A stretch of 64,000 nt of DNA from the NCBI RefSeq assembly GCF_008124765.1, contig NZ_VNHS01000002.1, positions 310,001 through 374,000 on the forward strand, in the 5' to 3' direction. Below are positions 1-8,305 of this stretch, one piece after another. Every line of letters begins with the position of its first letter. Position 1 is the stretch's first letter. Below the pieces are notes generated by a model, which searched no databases, was not told where the DNA came from, and saw only the letters and a program-made list of their open reading frames with translations. A program made the position numbers and the translations under genes. Origin of the DNA: Paenibacillus methanolicus (GTDB lineage Bacteria; Bacillota; Bacilli; Paenibacillales; Paenibacillaceae).

Positions 1-144
1 CAGGAGTCGCTCGCCCGCGAGGGGTATACCGTTCGCAGCTACGTTCCTTTCGGGCGAAGCTGGTATCCGTATTTCGTGCGGCGGCTCGCGGAGCGTCCCG
101 CCAACGTCACGTTCATCGTGAAAAGTCTGTTCACACGCGGCTAG
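1..144 (+). CDS. Proline dehydrogenase, C-terminal end (partial)
   Basis: The window opens inside a reading frame whose last 47 residues include [15 protein letters not shown] followed by [10 protein letters not shown]. This is the conserved C-terminal end of monofunctional proline dehydrogenase, the flavoenzyme that oxidises proline to pyrroline-5-carboxylate at the membrane. The R-R-L-A-E-R-P-A-N segment carries the substrate-carboxylate-binding arginines known in this family. The gene stops at a TAG 16 bases before the arginase start, so the two probably form an arginine/proline catabolic unit. Only the tail is visible, so catalytic completeness cannot be judged. Confidence 0.85.
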   Translation, partial: QESLAREGYTVRSYVPFGRSWYPYFVRRLAERPANVTFIVKSLFTRG

Positions 145-160
145 CAAGGAGGCGGCAATC

Positions 161-1066
161 ATGAAAGAGCAGCTCCCGATCACCATCCTGCCCGTTCCGT
201 TCGATTGGGGGGCCGGGCGCCGCGGCGCCGCGAGCGGTCCCGAAGCGGTGCTGCAAGCCGGACTCGTCCGGCGTCTCCAGAAGCTTGGCTGCCGGGTGCA
301 GCTGCGCTCCGACGACTATTTGCCCAATACCGACGCCGACCGGCGGACGTCCGCCAAGCTCAAGCATTGGGGACGGGTGCAGACGATGAACGAGGCGCTG
401 GCGCTCGAAGCGGCCGCCGCCATGCGCGCCGGCACGTTCCCGCTGGCTATCGGCGGCGACCATAGTCTGGCGATCGGCACCGTCGCCGCCGCGGCAAAGG
501 CCCGCCGACGGATCGGCGTGCTGTGGATCGACGCCCACGGCGATCTCAACACCCCCCAGACGTCGCCCTCCGGCAATATTCACGGCATGTCGCTTGCCGC
601 GCTGCTCGGGCTGGGCGACCCGCGCTTCACGGGTATCGGCGGACCCGGCGCCAAGCTGAATCCGGGCCATATCGCGCTTGTCGGCGCAAGAGAACTCGAC
701 GTTGGGGAGAAGGAGCTGATCCGCGAGCTGGGCATTGCCTGTTTCACGATGCACGATATTGACCGCTACGGCATGGCGCGCGTCATGGAGAACGCCATCC
801 GCGTCGTCTCCGATGGTACCGACGGCGTTCACTTAAGCTTCGACATCGACAGCGTCGATCCCGGCGAGGCGCCCGGAACGGGGACTCCCGTGCGCGGCGG
901 GCTGAACTATCGGGAAGCGCATCTGGCGATGGAGATGCTGCACGAGGCGGCCGTCGTCACCTCGGCGGACCTTGTGGAGGTCAATCCCCTGCTCGATAAC
1001 GGCCAACGGACGGCGAGGCTCGCCGTCGAGCTTGCCGCATCCTTTGCCGGGGAGCGCATCTTATAA
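161..1066 (+). CDS. rocF: Arginase
   Basis: Hydrolyses L-arginine to ornithine and urea, the first step of arginine breakdown. The 301-residue length matches bacterial arginases. All manganese-ligand motifs of the ureohydrolase fold are present: GGDHS near residue 93, D-A-H-G-D near 124 and S-F-D-I-D-S-V-D-P near 226. The C-terminal E-V-N-P-L-L-D motif is also kept. The sequence is closer to arginase than to agmatinase. A strong AGGAGG lies at 147-152, fixing the ATG at 161. It directly follows a proline dehydrogenase gene, so ornithine and then proline would be fed into the same pathway. Confidence 0.93.
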   Translation: MKEQLPITILPVPFDWGAGRRGAASGPEAVLQAGLVRRLQKLGCRVQLRSDDYLPNTDADRRTSAKLKHWGRVQTMNEALALEAAAAMRAGTFPLAIGGDHSLAIGTVAAAAKARRRIGVLWIDAHGDLNTPQTSPSGNIHGMSLAALLGLGDPRFTGIGGPGAKLNPGHIALVGARELDVGEKELIRELGIACFTMHDIDRYGMARVMENAIRVVSDGTDGVHLSFDIDSVDPGEAPGTGTPVRGGLNYREAHLAMEMLHEAAVVTSADLVEVNPLLDNGQRTARLAVELAASFAGERIL

Positions 1067-1123
1067 TTCTTCCCGCGTTCCCGTCTCCGCCTGCGGGCGG
1101 CCAACAACACGGGGTGCGCATGC

Positions 1124-1158
1124 AAAAAACTCCGGGCCCGATCGGGTCCGGAGTTCTT
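1124..1158 (-). terminator. Bidirectional intrinsic terminator between rocF and parvulin gene
   Basis: Inverted repeat AACTCCGG/CCGGAGTT with a short inner GC stem lies between two convergent genes. Read on the minus strand it is followed by six T residues, so it terminates the parvulin gene well. On the plus strand the tail CTTCGTT is weaker. Confidence 0.75.
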
Positions 1159-1213
1159 CGTTATGTCTGTCTATATTGCTCGAAGCTCGCTCGAAATTCG
1201 GGCGCCGTGCTGC

Positions 1214-2434
1214 TTACTCCGTCTTGGTCGCCGCGTTACCCGCGCCTTCCGCCGGCTTAGCCGCATCGCCTTCGGTCGCCGCTTCTTCTTCCGCTTTCTT
1301 CTCGTCTTCCAGTTTGTTCGTGATCGTCGCCTTCGCACGGATCTCTTCGATCCACGTACTGGCAATCTCCGATACTTTCTGGTTCACGAGCTGATCCTTG
1401 ATGGCCGTCTGGTTCTCTTCGAACGTGGATTGCTTCGCGGCTTTATGCTCGGTCAGCTTGATGATGTGGAAGCCATGTTCGGTCTCGACGATCGGGCTCA
1501 AGTCGCCCGGGTTCTTAAGCGCGAACGCCGCTTGTTCGAACGCCGCGACCATCATGCCTTTCTGGAAGAAGCCCAGATCGCCGCCGTTCACCGCAGACGT
1601 TGTGTCGGTCGATTTCTCCTTCGCCAGCGTCGCGAAATCCGCGCCTTCGTTCAGCTGCTTCAGGATCGCTTCCGCTTCTTGCTTCGTCGCGACGAGAATA
1701 TGGGACGCTTGCACTTGCTCCTGCGTATCGTAGCTCGCTTTGTTATCCTCGTAGTATTGCTTGACCTGCTCGTCCGTTACGCCCGACTTCGGCTCCAAAA
1801 TTTTGCGCAGCTTGACTTGCGGAGGAACCTGTTCCTTGAACGATTCCAGCGTCATTCCGTTTTGCGCAAGCGCCGCGTTGAACTCTTCTTCGGACGGGAA
1901 GTTTTTCTTAATGTTCGCGATTTCTTTCTCGACGTCGGCATCCGTAACGGTAACGCCCGCTTTCTCGGCTTCTTGATTGAGCAGCTCGTCCGAGATGAGG
2001 TTGTTCAGCGTCGATTCGCCGCCCTGCTCGAGCATGGCGTCATACAACTGATCTTTCGAGATCTTGGTGCCGTTCACCGTCGCCATCGTCTCGCCGGAAC
2101 CGCCGCCGAACTTCGGAATCGCCAGCACGACGATGAGCACGACGGCCAGGCCGATCGCGACGTACATCCACCCTTTGCCGCTCTTCGGCTTGTCCGCCTC
2201 AGGCCGCACAGCCGCCGCCGTCCGCTCTTCTTCGTCCGCGAGCTCGGCTTCTTCTGCCAAATCCCGTTCGTCCGCTTGGATCTCTTCGGCTTGATCGGCG
2301 CTCGGCTGAGCCTGTCCGGTTACCGGGTTCTCTACCGGCGCGCCTTCTTCTTGACCGCGGACCTCGCCTTGTCCGTCATTCTCTTGCTCGTTCCCCGTAG
2401 GTATGCCTTTGTCCTGCTGTTCTTTGTCGCTCAA
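1214..2434 (-). CDS. Membrane-anchored parvulin-type peptidyl-prolyl isomerase (PrsA/SurA-like)
   Basis: A foldase expected to act on exported proteins outside the membrane. The 406-residue protein starts with an acidic cytoplasmic segment of about 85 residues. One membrane span follows (about 89-107), then a SurA-type N-terminal helical domain and a parvulin domain at about 242-330 (QASHILV, GGDLGFF and GFHIIKL motifs). The tail is rich in Ala, Glu and Lys. There is no lipobox, so it is a type II anchored protein rather than a classical PrsA lipoprotein. The TTG at 2434 was chosen because AAGGGAG sits 8 bases upstream; an ATG at 2494 would add 20 residues without a good ribosome site. Confidence 0.85.
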   Translation of the reverse strand: MSDKEQQDKGIPTGNEQENDGQGEVRGQEEGAPVENPVTGQAQPSADQAEEIQADERDLAEEAELADEEERTAAAVRPEADKPKSGKGWMYVAIGLAVVLIVVLAIPKFGGGSGETMATVNGTKISKDQLYDAMLEQGGESTLNNLISDELLNQEAEKAGVTVTDADVEKEIANIKKNFPSEEEFNAALAQNGMTLESFKEQVPPQVKLRKILEPKSGVTDEQVKQYYEDNKASYDTQEQVQASHILVATKQEAEAILKQLNEGADFATLAKEKSTDTTSAVNGGDLGFFQKGMMVAAFEQAAFALKNPGDLSPIVETEHGFHIIKLTEHKAAKQSTFEENQTAIKDQLVNQKVSEIASTWIEEIRAKATITNKLEDEKKAEEEAATEGDAAKPAEGAGNAATKTE

Positions 2435-2541
2435 TGATAAAACTCCCTTCAGCATATACGCGCATGGCGCTATTGGCTTGACTCTCAATGACATTAATAT
2501 AACAGATGCTTATAAGTCGTACCTTAAGAGAAGATAAAAAG

Positions 2542-3498
2542 TTAACCAACCTTATTTTTAACGGCTCCCCGCGCAAAATGAAACAAGTTGTCCGCGGCTA
2601 TCTTCAGCAACCTGCCGCGCGCCTCCGCCGTCGCCCACGCAACGTGCGGCGTAATCGTGCAGTTCGGCGCGCCGATTAACGGGTGATCGGCCGGCGGCGG
2701 TTCTGCCGACAACACGTCGAGCCCCGCTCCCGCGATGCGGCCTTCCCGAAGCGCATGGGCCAGGTCCGCTTCCACGACGTGCCCCCCGCGCGCCGTATTG
2801 ATCAAATACGCGCCGCGCTTCATGAGTCCGATCGTCCGCTTGTTGATCAAGCCGCTCGTCTGCGGCGTAAGCGGGCAATGCAGCGTGACGTAGTCCGCCT
2901 CGCGCAGCAACTCATCCAGTTCCACATATCGGACTGCCGCCCACTCCGGATCGCGCTTCGGCGTTCGCGTATGCACGAGCACGTCCATCCCGAAAGCAAT
3001 TGCCGCGCGAGCGACCTGCCGGCCAATGCCGCCGAAACCGATGATGCCGACGGATTTGCCATGCAGTTCTTGCAGCGGGTACAAGGAGAACGTGAAATCC
3101 GGTCCGGCCGACCAACGCCCTCCGCGCACGGCCCTGTCATGCTCCGCGATGTGATGGCAATGGCGCAGCACGAACGCGAAGACGAGCTGGGCGACCGAAT
3201 ACGTGCTGTAGTCCGGCACGTTCGTCACCGTTATGCCGCGCTCGGCCGCAGCCTCGATGGCCACCACGTTATAACCGGTCGCCAGCACCCCGATATAACG
3301 AAGGTTCGGAAGTGAGGAAATTATATCCGCGGTCAGCGCCGTCTTATTCGTCAGCACCGCGTCCGCGTCTTTCGCCCGCTCCTGGACGAGCTCCGGCGGC
3401 GTTCGGTCGTATACGGTCAAGCTGCCTAACGCTTCAAACGGCGCCCAGCTCAAATCGCCGGGATTCAGCGTGAACCCGTCCAGCACGACAATGTTCAT
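2542..3498 (-). CDS. D-isomer 2-hydroxyacid dehydrogenase (glycerate/hydroxypyruvate type)
   Basis: NAD(P)-dependent reductase of 2-keto acids, most like glycerate/hydroxypyruvate reductases of the D-2-hydroxyacid dehydrogenase family. The 318 residues show the family order: substrate domain, nucleotide-binding glycine motif GFGGIG near 154-159, catalytic Arg in N-T-A-R-G-G, Glu in S-A-E-P-P and His in T-P-H-V-A. AAGGGGTGA precedes the ATG. It seems to be a single-gene unit. The exact substrate cannot be read from the sequence. Confidence 0.88.
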   Translation of the reverse strand: MNIVVLDGFTLNPGDLSWAPFEALGSLTVYDRTPPELVQERAKDADAVLTNKTALTADIISSLPNLRYIGVLATGYNVVAIEAAAERGITVTNVPDYSTYSVAQLVFAFVLRHCHHIAEHDRAVRGGRWSAGPDFTFSLYPLQELHGKSVGIIGFGGIGRQVARAAIAFGMDVLVHTRTPKRDPEWAAVRYVELDELLREADYVTLHCPLTPQTSGLINKRTIGLMKRGAYLINTARGGHVVEADLAHALREGRIAGAGLDVLSAEPPPADHPLIGAPNCTITPHVAWATAEARGRLLKIAADNLFHFARGAVKNKVG

Positions 3499-3796
3499 GT
3501 ATCAAGTTCACCCCTTTTGCTTTGCCAAATATCCATATTATACCCGATCCGTCCCTCGAAAAGGATAGGGAAACCGATAATTGACCGCATTCGAAGCTGC
3601 CTGGGAAGGATTATCCGGGAACAAGGGCAATTTCGGCACCGTACAGCACGTCCAAAAAATAATTCGGCTGCCATGTATAACGATGGCCAAACTGGCAATC
3701 CTTAAGATATCGGCGTCGAGAGATGCCGTAGACAACCGCGGAGAAGACTTACGTTTCCCCATAAGCTCTTCGTCCGGTTTCTCCTCTCCCATGAAA

Positions 3797-3828
3797 GGGA
3801 CTCCCGAAAGGGGGTCCCGGTTTTTTTT
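3797..3828 (+). terminator. Orphan plus-strand intrinsic terminator
   Basis: GGGACTCCC and GGGGGTCCC pair around a GAAA tetraloop, followed after GG by eight T residues. There is no plus-strand gene upstream back to arginase, which has its own terminator, so this may close a small RNA. Confidence 0.8.
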
Positions 3829-3867
3829 ATTCCCCCAGTTCGCTTGCACGCTTGTCCTTCTTCCCAA

Positions 3868-3904
3868 AACAAAAACGACCGCTTCCCGATAGCGAAAACG
3901 GTCG
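3868..3904 (-). terminator. Intrinsic terminator after mnmH remnant
   Basis: CGACCG and CGGTCG arms frame an inner AT-rich stem. On the minus strand the hairpin is followed by TTTTTG. It lies 16 bases past the stop of the mnmH fragment and looks like the original terminator of that gene. Confidence 0.65.
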
Positions 3905-3919
3905 AACGAAATTTTCCAC

Positions 3920-4354
3920 TTATTCCACGCGAACCAAGTATGCTTTAACCCCTTGCACCGCTTCGTCCAGCGTTCGAACCGAAACCGTCCACTCCGGATC
4001 CGCGCCGTATTGATCGCCCGTGTATGCGTAACGCGGATCGTAATAAGATTCGAGCAATGCGAACGGCCGGCTCGATGCGATCGGACTGCAAGCAAACTTC
4101 GATCTCGGCGGCGATCGGCGTAGGGAGCGCGATTTGATGCGGTGGAAGCCTTCTTGATACTCGGCCTTATACGCGGTCGGATAGTCTTCCATAATCCGAA
4201 TGACCCTCGACTCCATCGGCATCTCGATTCGGAGCGGCGTGCCGCTCTCCTTCGCGTTTATCAGAATATCGGGCAGCACCGTTTTGCCTAGTCGCTTGCT
4301 CTTGGCTTCGAACAATATGTATGGCGTATCCTGCAGCGCAATCAGCCGCTCCAT
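3920..4354 (-). pseudogene. mnmH: Decayed C-terminal fragment of tRNA 2-selenouridine synthase (MnmH/SelU)
   Basis: Residues F-E-A-K-S-K-R-L-G, then a P-L-R-I-E-M-P-M-E-S-R-V stretch and E-D-Y resemble the region after the P-loop of MnmH, which swaps sulfur for selenium in wobble uridine of tRNAs. L-E-S-Y-Y-D-P-R-Y near the end matches its C-terminus. The rhodanese domain and P-loop are missing: the fragment begins just after the yuiD terminator. In the middle (about 4025-4140) the protein-like, GC3-rich frame is shifted by +2 (I-A-L-P-T-P-I-A-A-E-I-E-V), then returns. This implies two compensating indels. Family assignment is from memory of motifs and is inference; non-coding status is well supported. 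Confidence 0.6.
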
Positions 4355-4394
4355 CAGGAGCGCTGGCCGGCATGCTGCTTTTATAAGGGACAAT

Positions 4395-4432
4395 AACAAA
4401 GAGCGTTCGACGCAGGTCGGACGCTCTTTGTT
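4395..4432 (-). terminator. Terminator after yuiD, perfect 12-bp stem
   Basis: AACAAAGAGCGT is repeated perfectly inverted as ACGCTCTTTGTT with a 14-base spacer. It sits 38 bases past the yuiD stop, and T-rich sequence follows on the minus strand. Confidence 0.75.
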
Positions 4433-4469
4433 CGTTCTTAGCTTGTTCTTTCCGTGATCGTTCCGGCCG

Positions 4470-4931
4470 TTACCCGTACACGATCCAATAGTAAACCACA
4501 CTGACCGCGGCGCCGAACACCGCCCCCGCCAACACTTCGATCGGCCGATGGCCGAGCAGCTCCTTCAGCTCTTCGCGCGGCTTCTTCGACTCCGCGTCGT
4601 GATGCAGCAGCGGAATCGTGCGGGCGATCCGGTTAATGAGCGAGGCATGCATGCCCGCGTGTCGGCGGATACCCATCGCGTCGTACATCGTAATCGCGCT
4701 GACGATGACCGCGATCGCGAATGCCGACGAGTCGACGCCTTCGACGATGCCGATGGCGGTCGCGAGCGATACGACGGCGGCCGAATGGGAGCTCGGCATC
4801 CCTCCGGTGCTGAAGCCGAGGCCTACATCCCACGAACGCGTAGCGATCAGCTTGATCGGCACTTTCACGATTTGCGCCAGCACGATCGACAGCAGCGCGG
4901 CCATGAGCGGAAAATTATGAAATAGTGCCAT
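4470..4931 (-). CDS. yuiD: Divergent PAP2-family membrane protein YuiD (DUF212)
   Basis: A 153-residue membrane protein of the divergent PAP2/acid phosphatase-like family. It shows the family features: G-G-M-P-S-S-H-S near residues 43-50 (the PAP2-like serine/histidine motif), D-A-M-G-I-R-R near 85 and G-H-R-P-I-E-V near the end, with hydrophobic segments at both ends. The substrate in the cell is unknown. SD GGGGAG precedes the ATG. It has its own terminator and no obvious operon partner. Confidence 0.88.
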   Translation of the reverse strand: MALFHNFPLMAALLSIVLAQIVKVPIKLIATRSWDVGLGFSTGGMPSSHSAAVVSLATAIGIVEGVDSSAFAIAVIVSAITMYDAMGIRRHAGMHASLINRIARTIPLLHHDAESKKPREELKELLGHRPIEVLAGAVFGAAVSVVYYWIVYG

Positions 4932-5129
4932 CGTTCTCTCCCCTTTACACTATGCGTCAGGATTAGCTTGACCCGAATCGTTCGCCTTCATTTCCGTTAT
5001 TGGAAAAAAAAGCGCGGACGCGCCATGGACTTACCGGTCTCCCTATCATTTCGCCTCGAACGCGCTAATTCCTATTACCCGGATTGAACAAGATTGTCCG
5101 GCCGCATGCGTGGTCCCGGTTGCCGAGGA

Positions 5130-5160
5130 TACAAAAGGACCGGCTGATGGCCGATCCTTC
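5130..5160 (-). terminator. Terminator after the NucB-like gene
   Basis: Stem AAGGA-CGGC/GCCG-TCCTT with one mismatch, a five-base loop and a TTTTGT tail on the minus strand, 11 bases past the stop. A further GC hairpin with nine T residues near 5005-5030 could be a backup. Confidence 0.65.
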
Positions 5161-5171
5161 CCCCCGCGTCG

Positions 5172-5621
5172 TTATTCCACGATAAACCGCACCTGCGTGC
5201 CGTCCTCGTACGCTTCCAATTGATTGCTGATCCAGGCGCCCGCGCCCCGGTTGTCGCCTTGTTTCACGTACTCGACATCCGCGCCGGCGCCGCCTTCGGC
5301 GCACATGGCCATCGGCCACTCGTCGCGGTCGAAGCCTTCTTTGACCGGCACGTCCTTCAGCGCCTCTTGACGGTTCGCATCCGCGCCGTCCCGGTCAATC
5401 GTGCAGATCGCCGATTTGCCGCCTGCGATCGCTTCTTTCATATGCGCGGCGGTCTCGGGATATTGATCCGCGGGGAACGTCAGCGTCACCTCCGCCTGGA
5501 CGGTTTCCCGACCGCTCGGCTGCCGCGTCCCCTGACCGTCGTCCTGCATCGTGAACGCTTTCCAAAAATACATCGCGGCGATCGCCAGGGCAACCGCGTA
5601 GAAGGCGCTTCTCTTCTTCAT
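5172..5621 (-). CDS. Secreted DNase of the NucA/NucB family
   Basis: A 149-residue protein with an N-terminal signal/anchor (K-K-R then a hydrophobic run to about residue 20) and a NucA/NucB domain. The diagnostic core is D-R-D-E-W-P-M-A near 95 and D-N-R-G-A-G-A-W near 123-130, where the Asp, Glu and Asn-Arg are the catalytic cluster of this metal-dependent extracellular DNase family. In Bacillus such enzymes act in competence (NucA) or sporulation (NucB). The ATG at 5621 has AGGAGA upstream; longer in-frame extensions lack coding character. Confidence 0.88.
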   Translation of the reverse strand: MKKRSAFYAVALAIAAMYFWKAFTMQDDGQGTRQPSGRETVQAEVTLTFPADQYPETAAHMKEAIAGGKSAICTIDRDGADANRQEALKDVPVKEGFDRDEWPMAMCAEGGAGADVEYVKQGDNRGAGAWISNQLEAYEDGTQVRFIVE

Positions 5622-5749
5622 GTCTGACTCTCCTGTCCATGCTCGTTCTTGAAACCAACAAGGACTAGTATTCCAGAAAACGCCCGTCCCGTCAACGCGA
5701 CCCGCGCAGCCCGTCTGTATGTCAACTCCCCTTGCTGCCCTAGCGCTCG

Positions 5750-6529
5750 TTAGAGCACGCCTGCCCGGCCAAGCCGCAGCACGACCGCGAGCGTCCGCCA
5801 AAATTCAAGCGATCCGCTTTTGAGCTGAATTACGCCGCCCAAATCGTCGGATCCAAACTCCTGCACGAACCACGCCGGCGCGGCAATGGCTCGTTCCGCC
5901 TCGAGCGCCAGCACCCGTCCGCTTAAAGACGCCACCGTCGCGTTCGCCGCTCCCTGCTCGTTCGTAAGCGCCGTCACCAACCCGGACAGCTGCTTGATGC
6001 TCGCTTCCAGCGCTTCGAACGCCGCTTTCTCCTCCGCCGTCATCGGCTCATCCCCTTTCACCAGATCGTAACGGTCCAACTCATGACGATCGATGATCGC
6101 GATGAGCTTATCCGCATAACGTATATCCGTCGCGTAACCGGCTTCCTGCAGCGCCTTTGCCGCCGAACGACCGTCTGTATGGCGTGCTCCACTGTATAAG
6201 GCACGGTTCCAGGATACGCCCCTCGCGATAAGCTCCGAGTGGTCCCTCACGCTCTCCTGCCAACTTGAATAGGCACGAAAAACGGCGTTCACCGTATAGA
6301 CGGACCCGTCCGTACGCTGCTCCTTGGTCGGCAGCACGACGCTGCCCGCCGGTCCCGTCCCCTTCATCCCGAACAGATTATTGCCTTCCACGGCCAGCTG
6401 GCTGTTCCCGCTGTTCGACTCCAGAATCGCCTGCGCGATCGTAATCGAGGCCGGAACGCCGCTCTGGCGCTCGTCCGCCTGCGCCATCGGCGCCAGGGCG
6501 TCGATAAACTGTTCCCGTGTCAAGGCCAT
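5750..6529 (-). CDS. Endo-beta-N-acetylglucosaminidase (glycoside hydrolase family 73)
   Basis: A peptidoglycan hydrolase cleaving glycan strands. The N-terminal 145 residues form a GH73 (FlgJ/LytG-type) domain with the catalytic Glu in A-Q-A-I-L-E-S (about residue 37), then G-N-N-L-F-G-M-K-G and A-Y-S-S-W. Residues about 160-215 are a likely coiled coil. The last 45 residues are uncharacterised. No signal peptide is seen, as in phage-type lysins, but no other phage genes are near. ATG 6529 is preferred over a TTG two codons upstream because GGAGGG is then properly spaced. Confidence 0.85.
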   Translation of the reverse strand: MALTREQFIDALAPMAQADERQSGVPASITIAQAILESNSGNSQLAVEGNNLFGMKGTGPAGSVVLPTKEQRTDGSVYTVNAVFRAYSSWQESVRDHSELIARGVSWNRALYSGARHTDGRSAAKALQEAGYATDIRYADKLIAIIDRHELDRYDLVKGDEPMTAEEKAAFEALEASIKQLSGLVTALTNEQGAANATVASLSGRVLALEAERAIAAPAWFVQEFGSDDLGGVIQLKSGSLEFWRTLAVVLRLGRAGVL

Positions 6530-6781
6530 CTGCAATCCCTCCCTCTGTCCGGCCAGCCGATTGTCCAGCCGGTCTTAAGACGCTTCCTTCCTGTACGAAC
6601 GCATTCCGTTTCCTTCTAATGTATGCACGGCAGCGTTGAAAGTCTGGACGAGCACACAGCTGCCGAAATATAGGCACCGCCCGTTTTTGGCGGGTGACAA
6701 CGTTCTCAGACCGGCGCACACGCCCGGCACGGCGGACGCATACGATATAGCACTATCCGTAAGGAAGAAGAAGGTGCTGCC
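6530..6781. other. Divergent intergenic region of GH73 and permease genes
   Basis: About 250 bases between divergent starts. A hairpin at 6675-6705 (ACCGCC/GGCGGGT arms around a T-rich loop) has no U-tract on either strand, so it is not a standard terminator. No strong promoter was found. Confidence 0.35.
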
Positions 6782-8176
6782 GTGGAAGTCCAGTTTACCG
6801 CGCTTCATTGGGTGTATTTGGCGTTCATCGTATTTATTCTTGCGCTTTTGATTAAACGCCGCGATACGACGCTAATCTGCGTCGCGGGGATCTTCACCCT
6901 CGGCGTAATCGCGACCGAGACGCTTAGCGGCTCCGTCAGCGGCATATTCAACAGCTTTATCTATGCGATCAAAGAGTTAATCGGCACGATCCTCATTATC
7001 TCCATTATCGTCGCGATGAGCCGCGTGCTCATCATAACCGGCATAAACGAAACGATGGTGCGTCCGCTCACCCGCTTCCTTCGCACGCCGACGCTTGCGT
7101 ATTGGGGAATCGGCCTCATCATGATGGTGACGTCCCTGTTCTTCTGGCCGTCTCCGGCCGTTGCCCTCATCGGCGCCGTGCTGCTGCCCGTGGCCGCGCG
7201 CGTCGGCCTGCCCGCGCTTGGCGCCGCGGTCGCCATGAATTTATTCGGTCACGGCATCGCGCTATCCGGGGATTATATTATTCAAGGCGCGCCCAAGCTG
7301 ACCGCCGATGCCGCCGGCCTGCCCGTCTCCGCCGTCATGGAAGCGAGCATCCCGCTCGTCGCGGTCATGGGCGTCGTCACGACGGTTGCCGCGTTCTGGT
7401 ATATGCGGAGGGATATGAAACGGGGAACATGGCTCGACGGACTCGTGGCGGGCGGCGGCGCGGCAGCCGCGAGCGAAACGCAGATCGTCCTGCCGGCCAA
7501 TATCCGGAAGTCGCTGGCCGTCATCATTCCGCTGCTGTTCGCCGCCGACGTCGCCGCGATGTTCGCGCTCAATCTGCAGGGCGGCGACGCGACCGCGCTC
7601 GTCGGCGGAACGGCCGTGCTCATTCTGGCCGCCGTTACGCTTCTTGCGCACCGGAACAAGGGGCTTGAGCAAACGACCGCCTATCTGATCGAAGGCTTCC
7701 AGTTCGGATTCAAGGTGTTCGGCCCGGTCATACCGATCGCCGCCTTCTTCTATCTTGGCGACGCCGGCTTCACGGCCTTGTTCGGACCGACGCTGCCCGA
7801 AACCTCTCACGGCATCGTAAACGATCTAGGGGTTGGGCTCGCCCATCATGTGCCGCTGAACGAAGCGGTCAGCGCCGTGACCGTGACGGTTACGGGCGCG
7901 ATCACGGGTCTCGACGGCTCCGGCTTCTCCGGCATCTCGCTGGCCGGCTCCATCGCCCAGCTGTTCGCTTCCGCGATCGGCTCCGGCGCGGCTACGTTGA
8001 CCGCGCTTGGCCAAGTCGCGGCGATCTGGGTCGGCGGCGGCACGCTCATTCCATGGGCGCTCATCCCGGCGGCCGCCATCTGCGGCGTCAGTCCGTTCGA
8101 GCTTGCCCGCCGCAACTTGAAGCCGGTGCTGATCGGGCTTGCGGCGACGACGGTCGTCGCGATGTTCCTCATCTAG
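6782..8176 (+). CDS. Multi-pass membrane permease of unknown substrate
   Basis: A 464-residue protein with about 11-12 hydrophobic spans and few charged loops. The pattern (hairpin-like G-rich segments such as L-F-G-H-G-I-A-L-S-G-D near residue 155 and repeated small-residue helices) is reminiscent of the ion transporter (IT) superfamily, which includes gluconate, citrate and Na+/H+ carriers. No family could be named with certainty. The GTG at 6782 follows AAGGAAGAAGAAGG and a short spacer. It is monocistronic, with a terminator after it. Confidence 0.6.
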   Translation: MEVQFTALHWVYLAFIVFILALLIKRRDTTLICVAGIFTLGVIATETLSGSVSGIFNSFIYAIKELIGTILIISIIVAMSRVLIITGINETMVRPLTRFLRTPTLAYWGIGLIMMVTSLFFWPSPAVALIGAVLLPVAARVGLPALGAAVAMNLFGHGIALSGDYIIQGAPKLTADAAGLPVSAVMEASIPLVAVMGVVTTVAAFWYMRRDMKRGTWLDGLVAGGGAAAASETQIVLPANIRKSLAVIIPLLFAADVAAMFALNLQGGDATALVGGTAVLILAAVTLLAHRNKGLEQTTAYLIEGFQFGFKVFGPVIPIAAFFYLGDAGFTALFGPTLPETSHGIVNDLGVGLAHHVPLNEAVSAVTVTVTGAITGLDGSGFSGISLAGSIAQLFASAIGSGAATLTALGQVAAIWVGGGTLIPWALIPAAAICGVSPFELARRNLKPVLIGLAATTVVAMFLI

Positions 8177-8222
8177 CCTTTCGCAAGATTATTCGATCCT
8201 GCTTAAGTTCGGGCGGATCGTC

Positions 8223-8272
8223 AAAAAGACCACGCATCCTCGATTCGCATCGGAGGTTCGTGGTCTTTGTTT
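8223..8272. terminator. Bidirectional terminator between permease and tatD-like genes
   Basis: AAAGACCACG pairs with CGTGGTCTTT around an inner imperfect stem (ATCCTCG/CGGAGGT). TTTG follows on the plus strand and TTTTTG on the minus strand, so it serves both convergent genes. Confidence 0.8.
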
Positions 8273-8305
8273 GCTCGAACATGATCTTCATTCGCGGCGC
8301 AAGCT

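Larger units (their letters stand above)
3499..3919. other. 421-base intergenic region with two terminators and possible small RNA
   Basis: No convincing protein-coding frame. On the plus strand a strong hairpin with eight T residues (3797-3828) ends a transcript for which no upstream plus-strand gene exists. A weak promoter-like pair TTGCTT/TATACC lies near 3519-3546. On the minus strand a second terminator (3868-3904) closes the mnmH remnant. Confidence 0.5.

Noticed and set aside
1163..2437. Long plus-strand open frame of 424 codons opposite the parvulin gene
   Set aside because: Its Arg/Leu/Phe-rich composition is the antisense image of a high-GC3 gene, and the opposite strand encodes a clear parvulin. 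Similar long shadow frames occur opposite thiY, asnS, ackA, hbd, ftsH-like, birA, panB and trpE.
3538..4095. Minus-strand 185-codon frame overlapping the mnmH remnant
   Set aside because: It crosses a strong terminator pair and has no protein-like composition; it only captures one of the shifted frames of the remnant.
5750..6529. Prophage remnant indicated by the lysin-like GH73 protein without signal peptide
   Set aside because: No holin, structural, integrase or attachment-site signals in the surrounding 5 kb.
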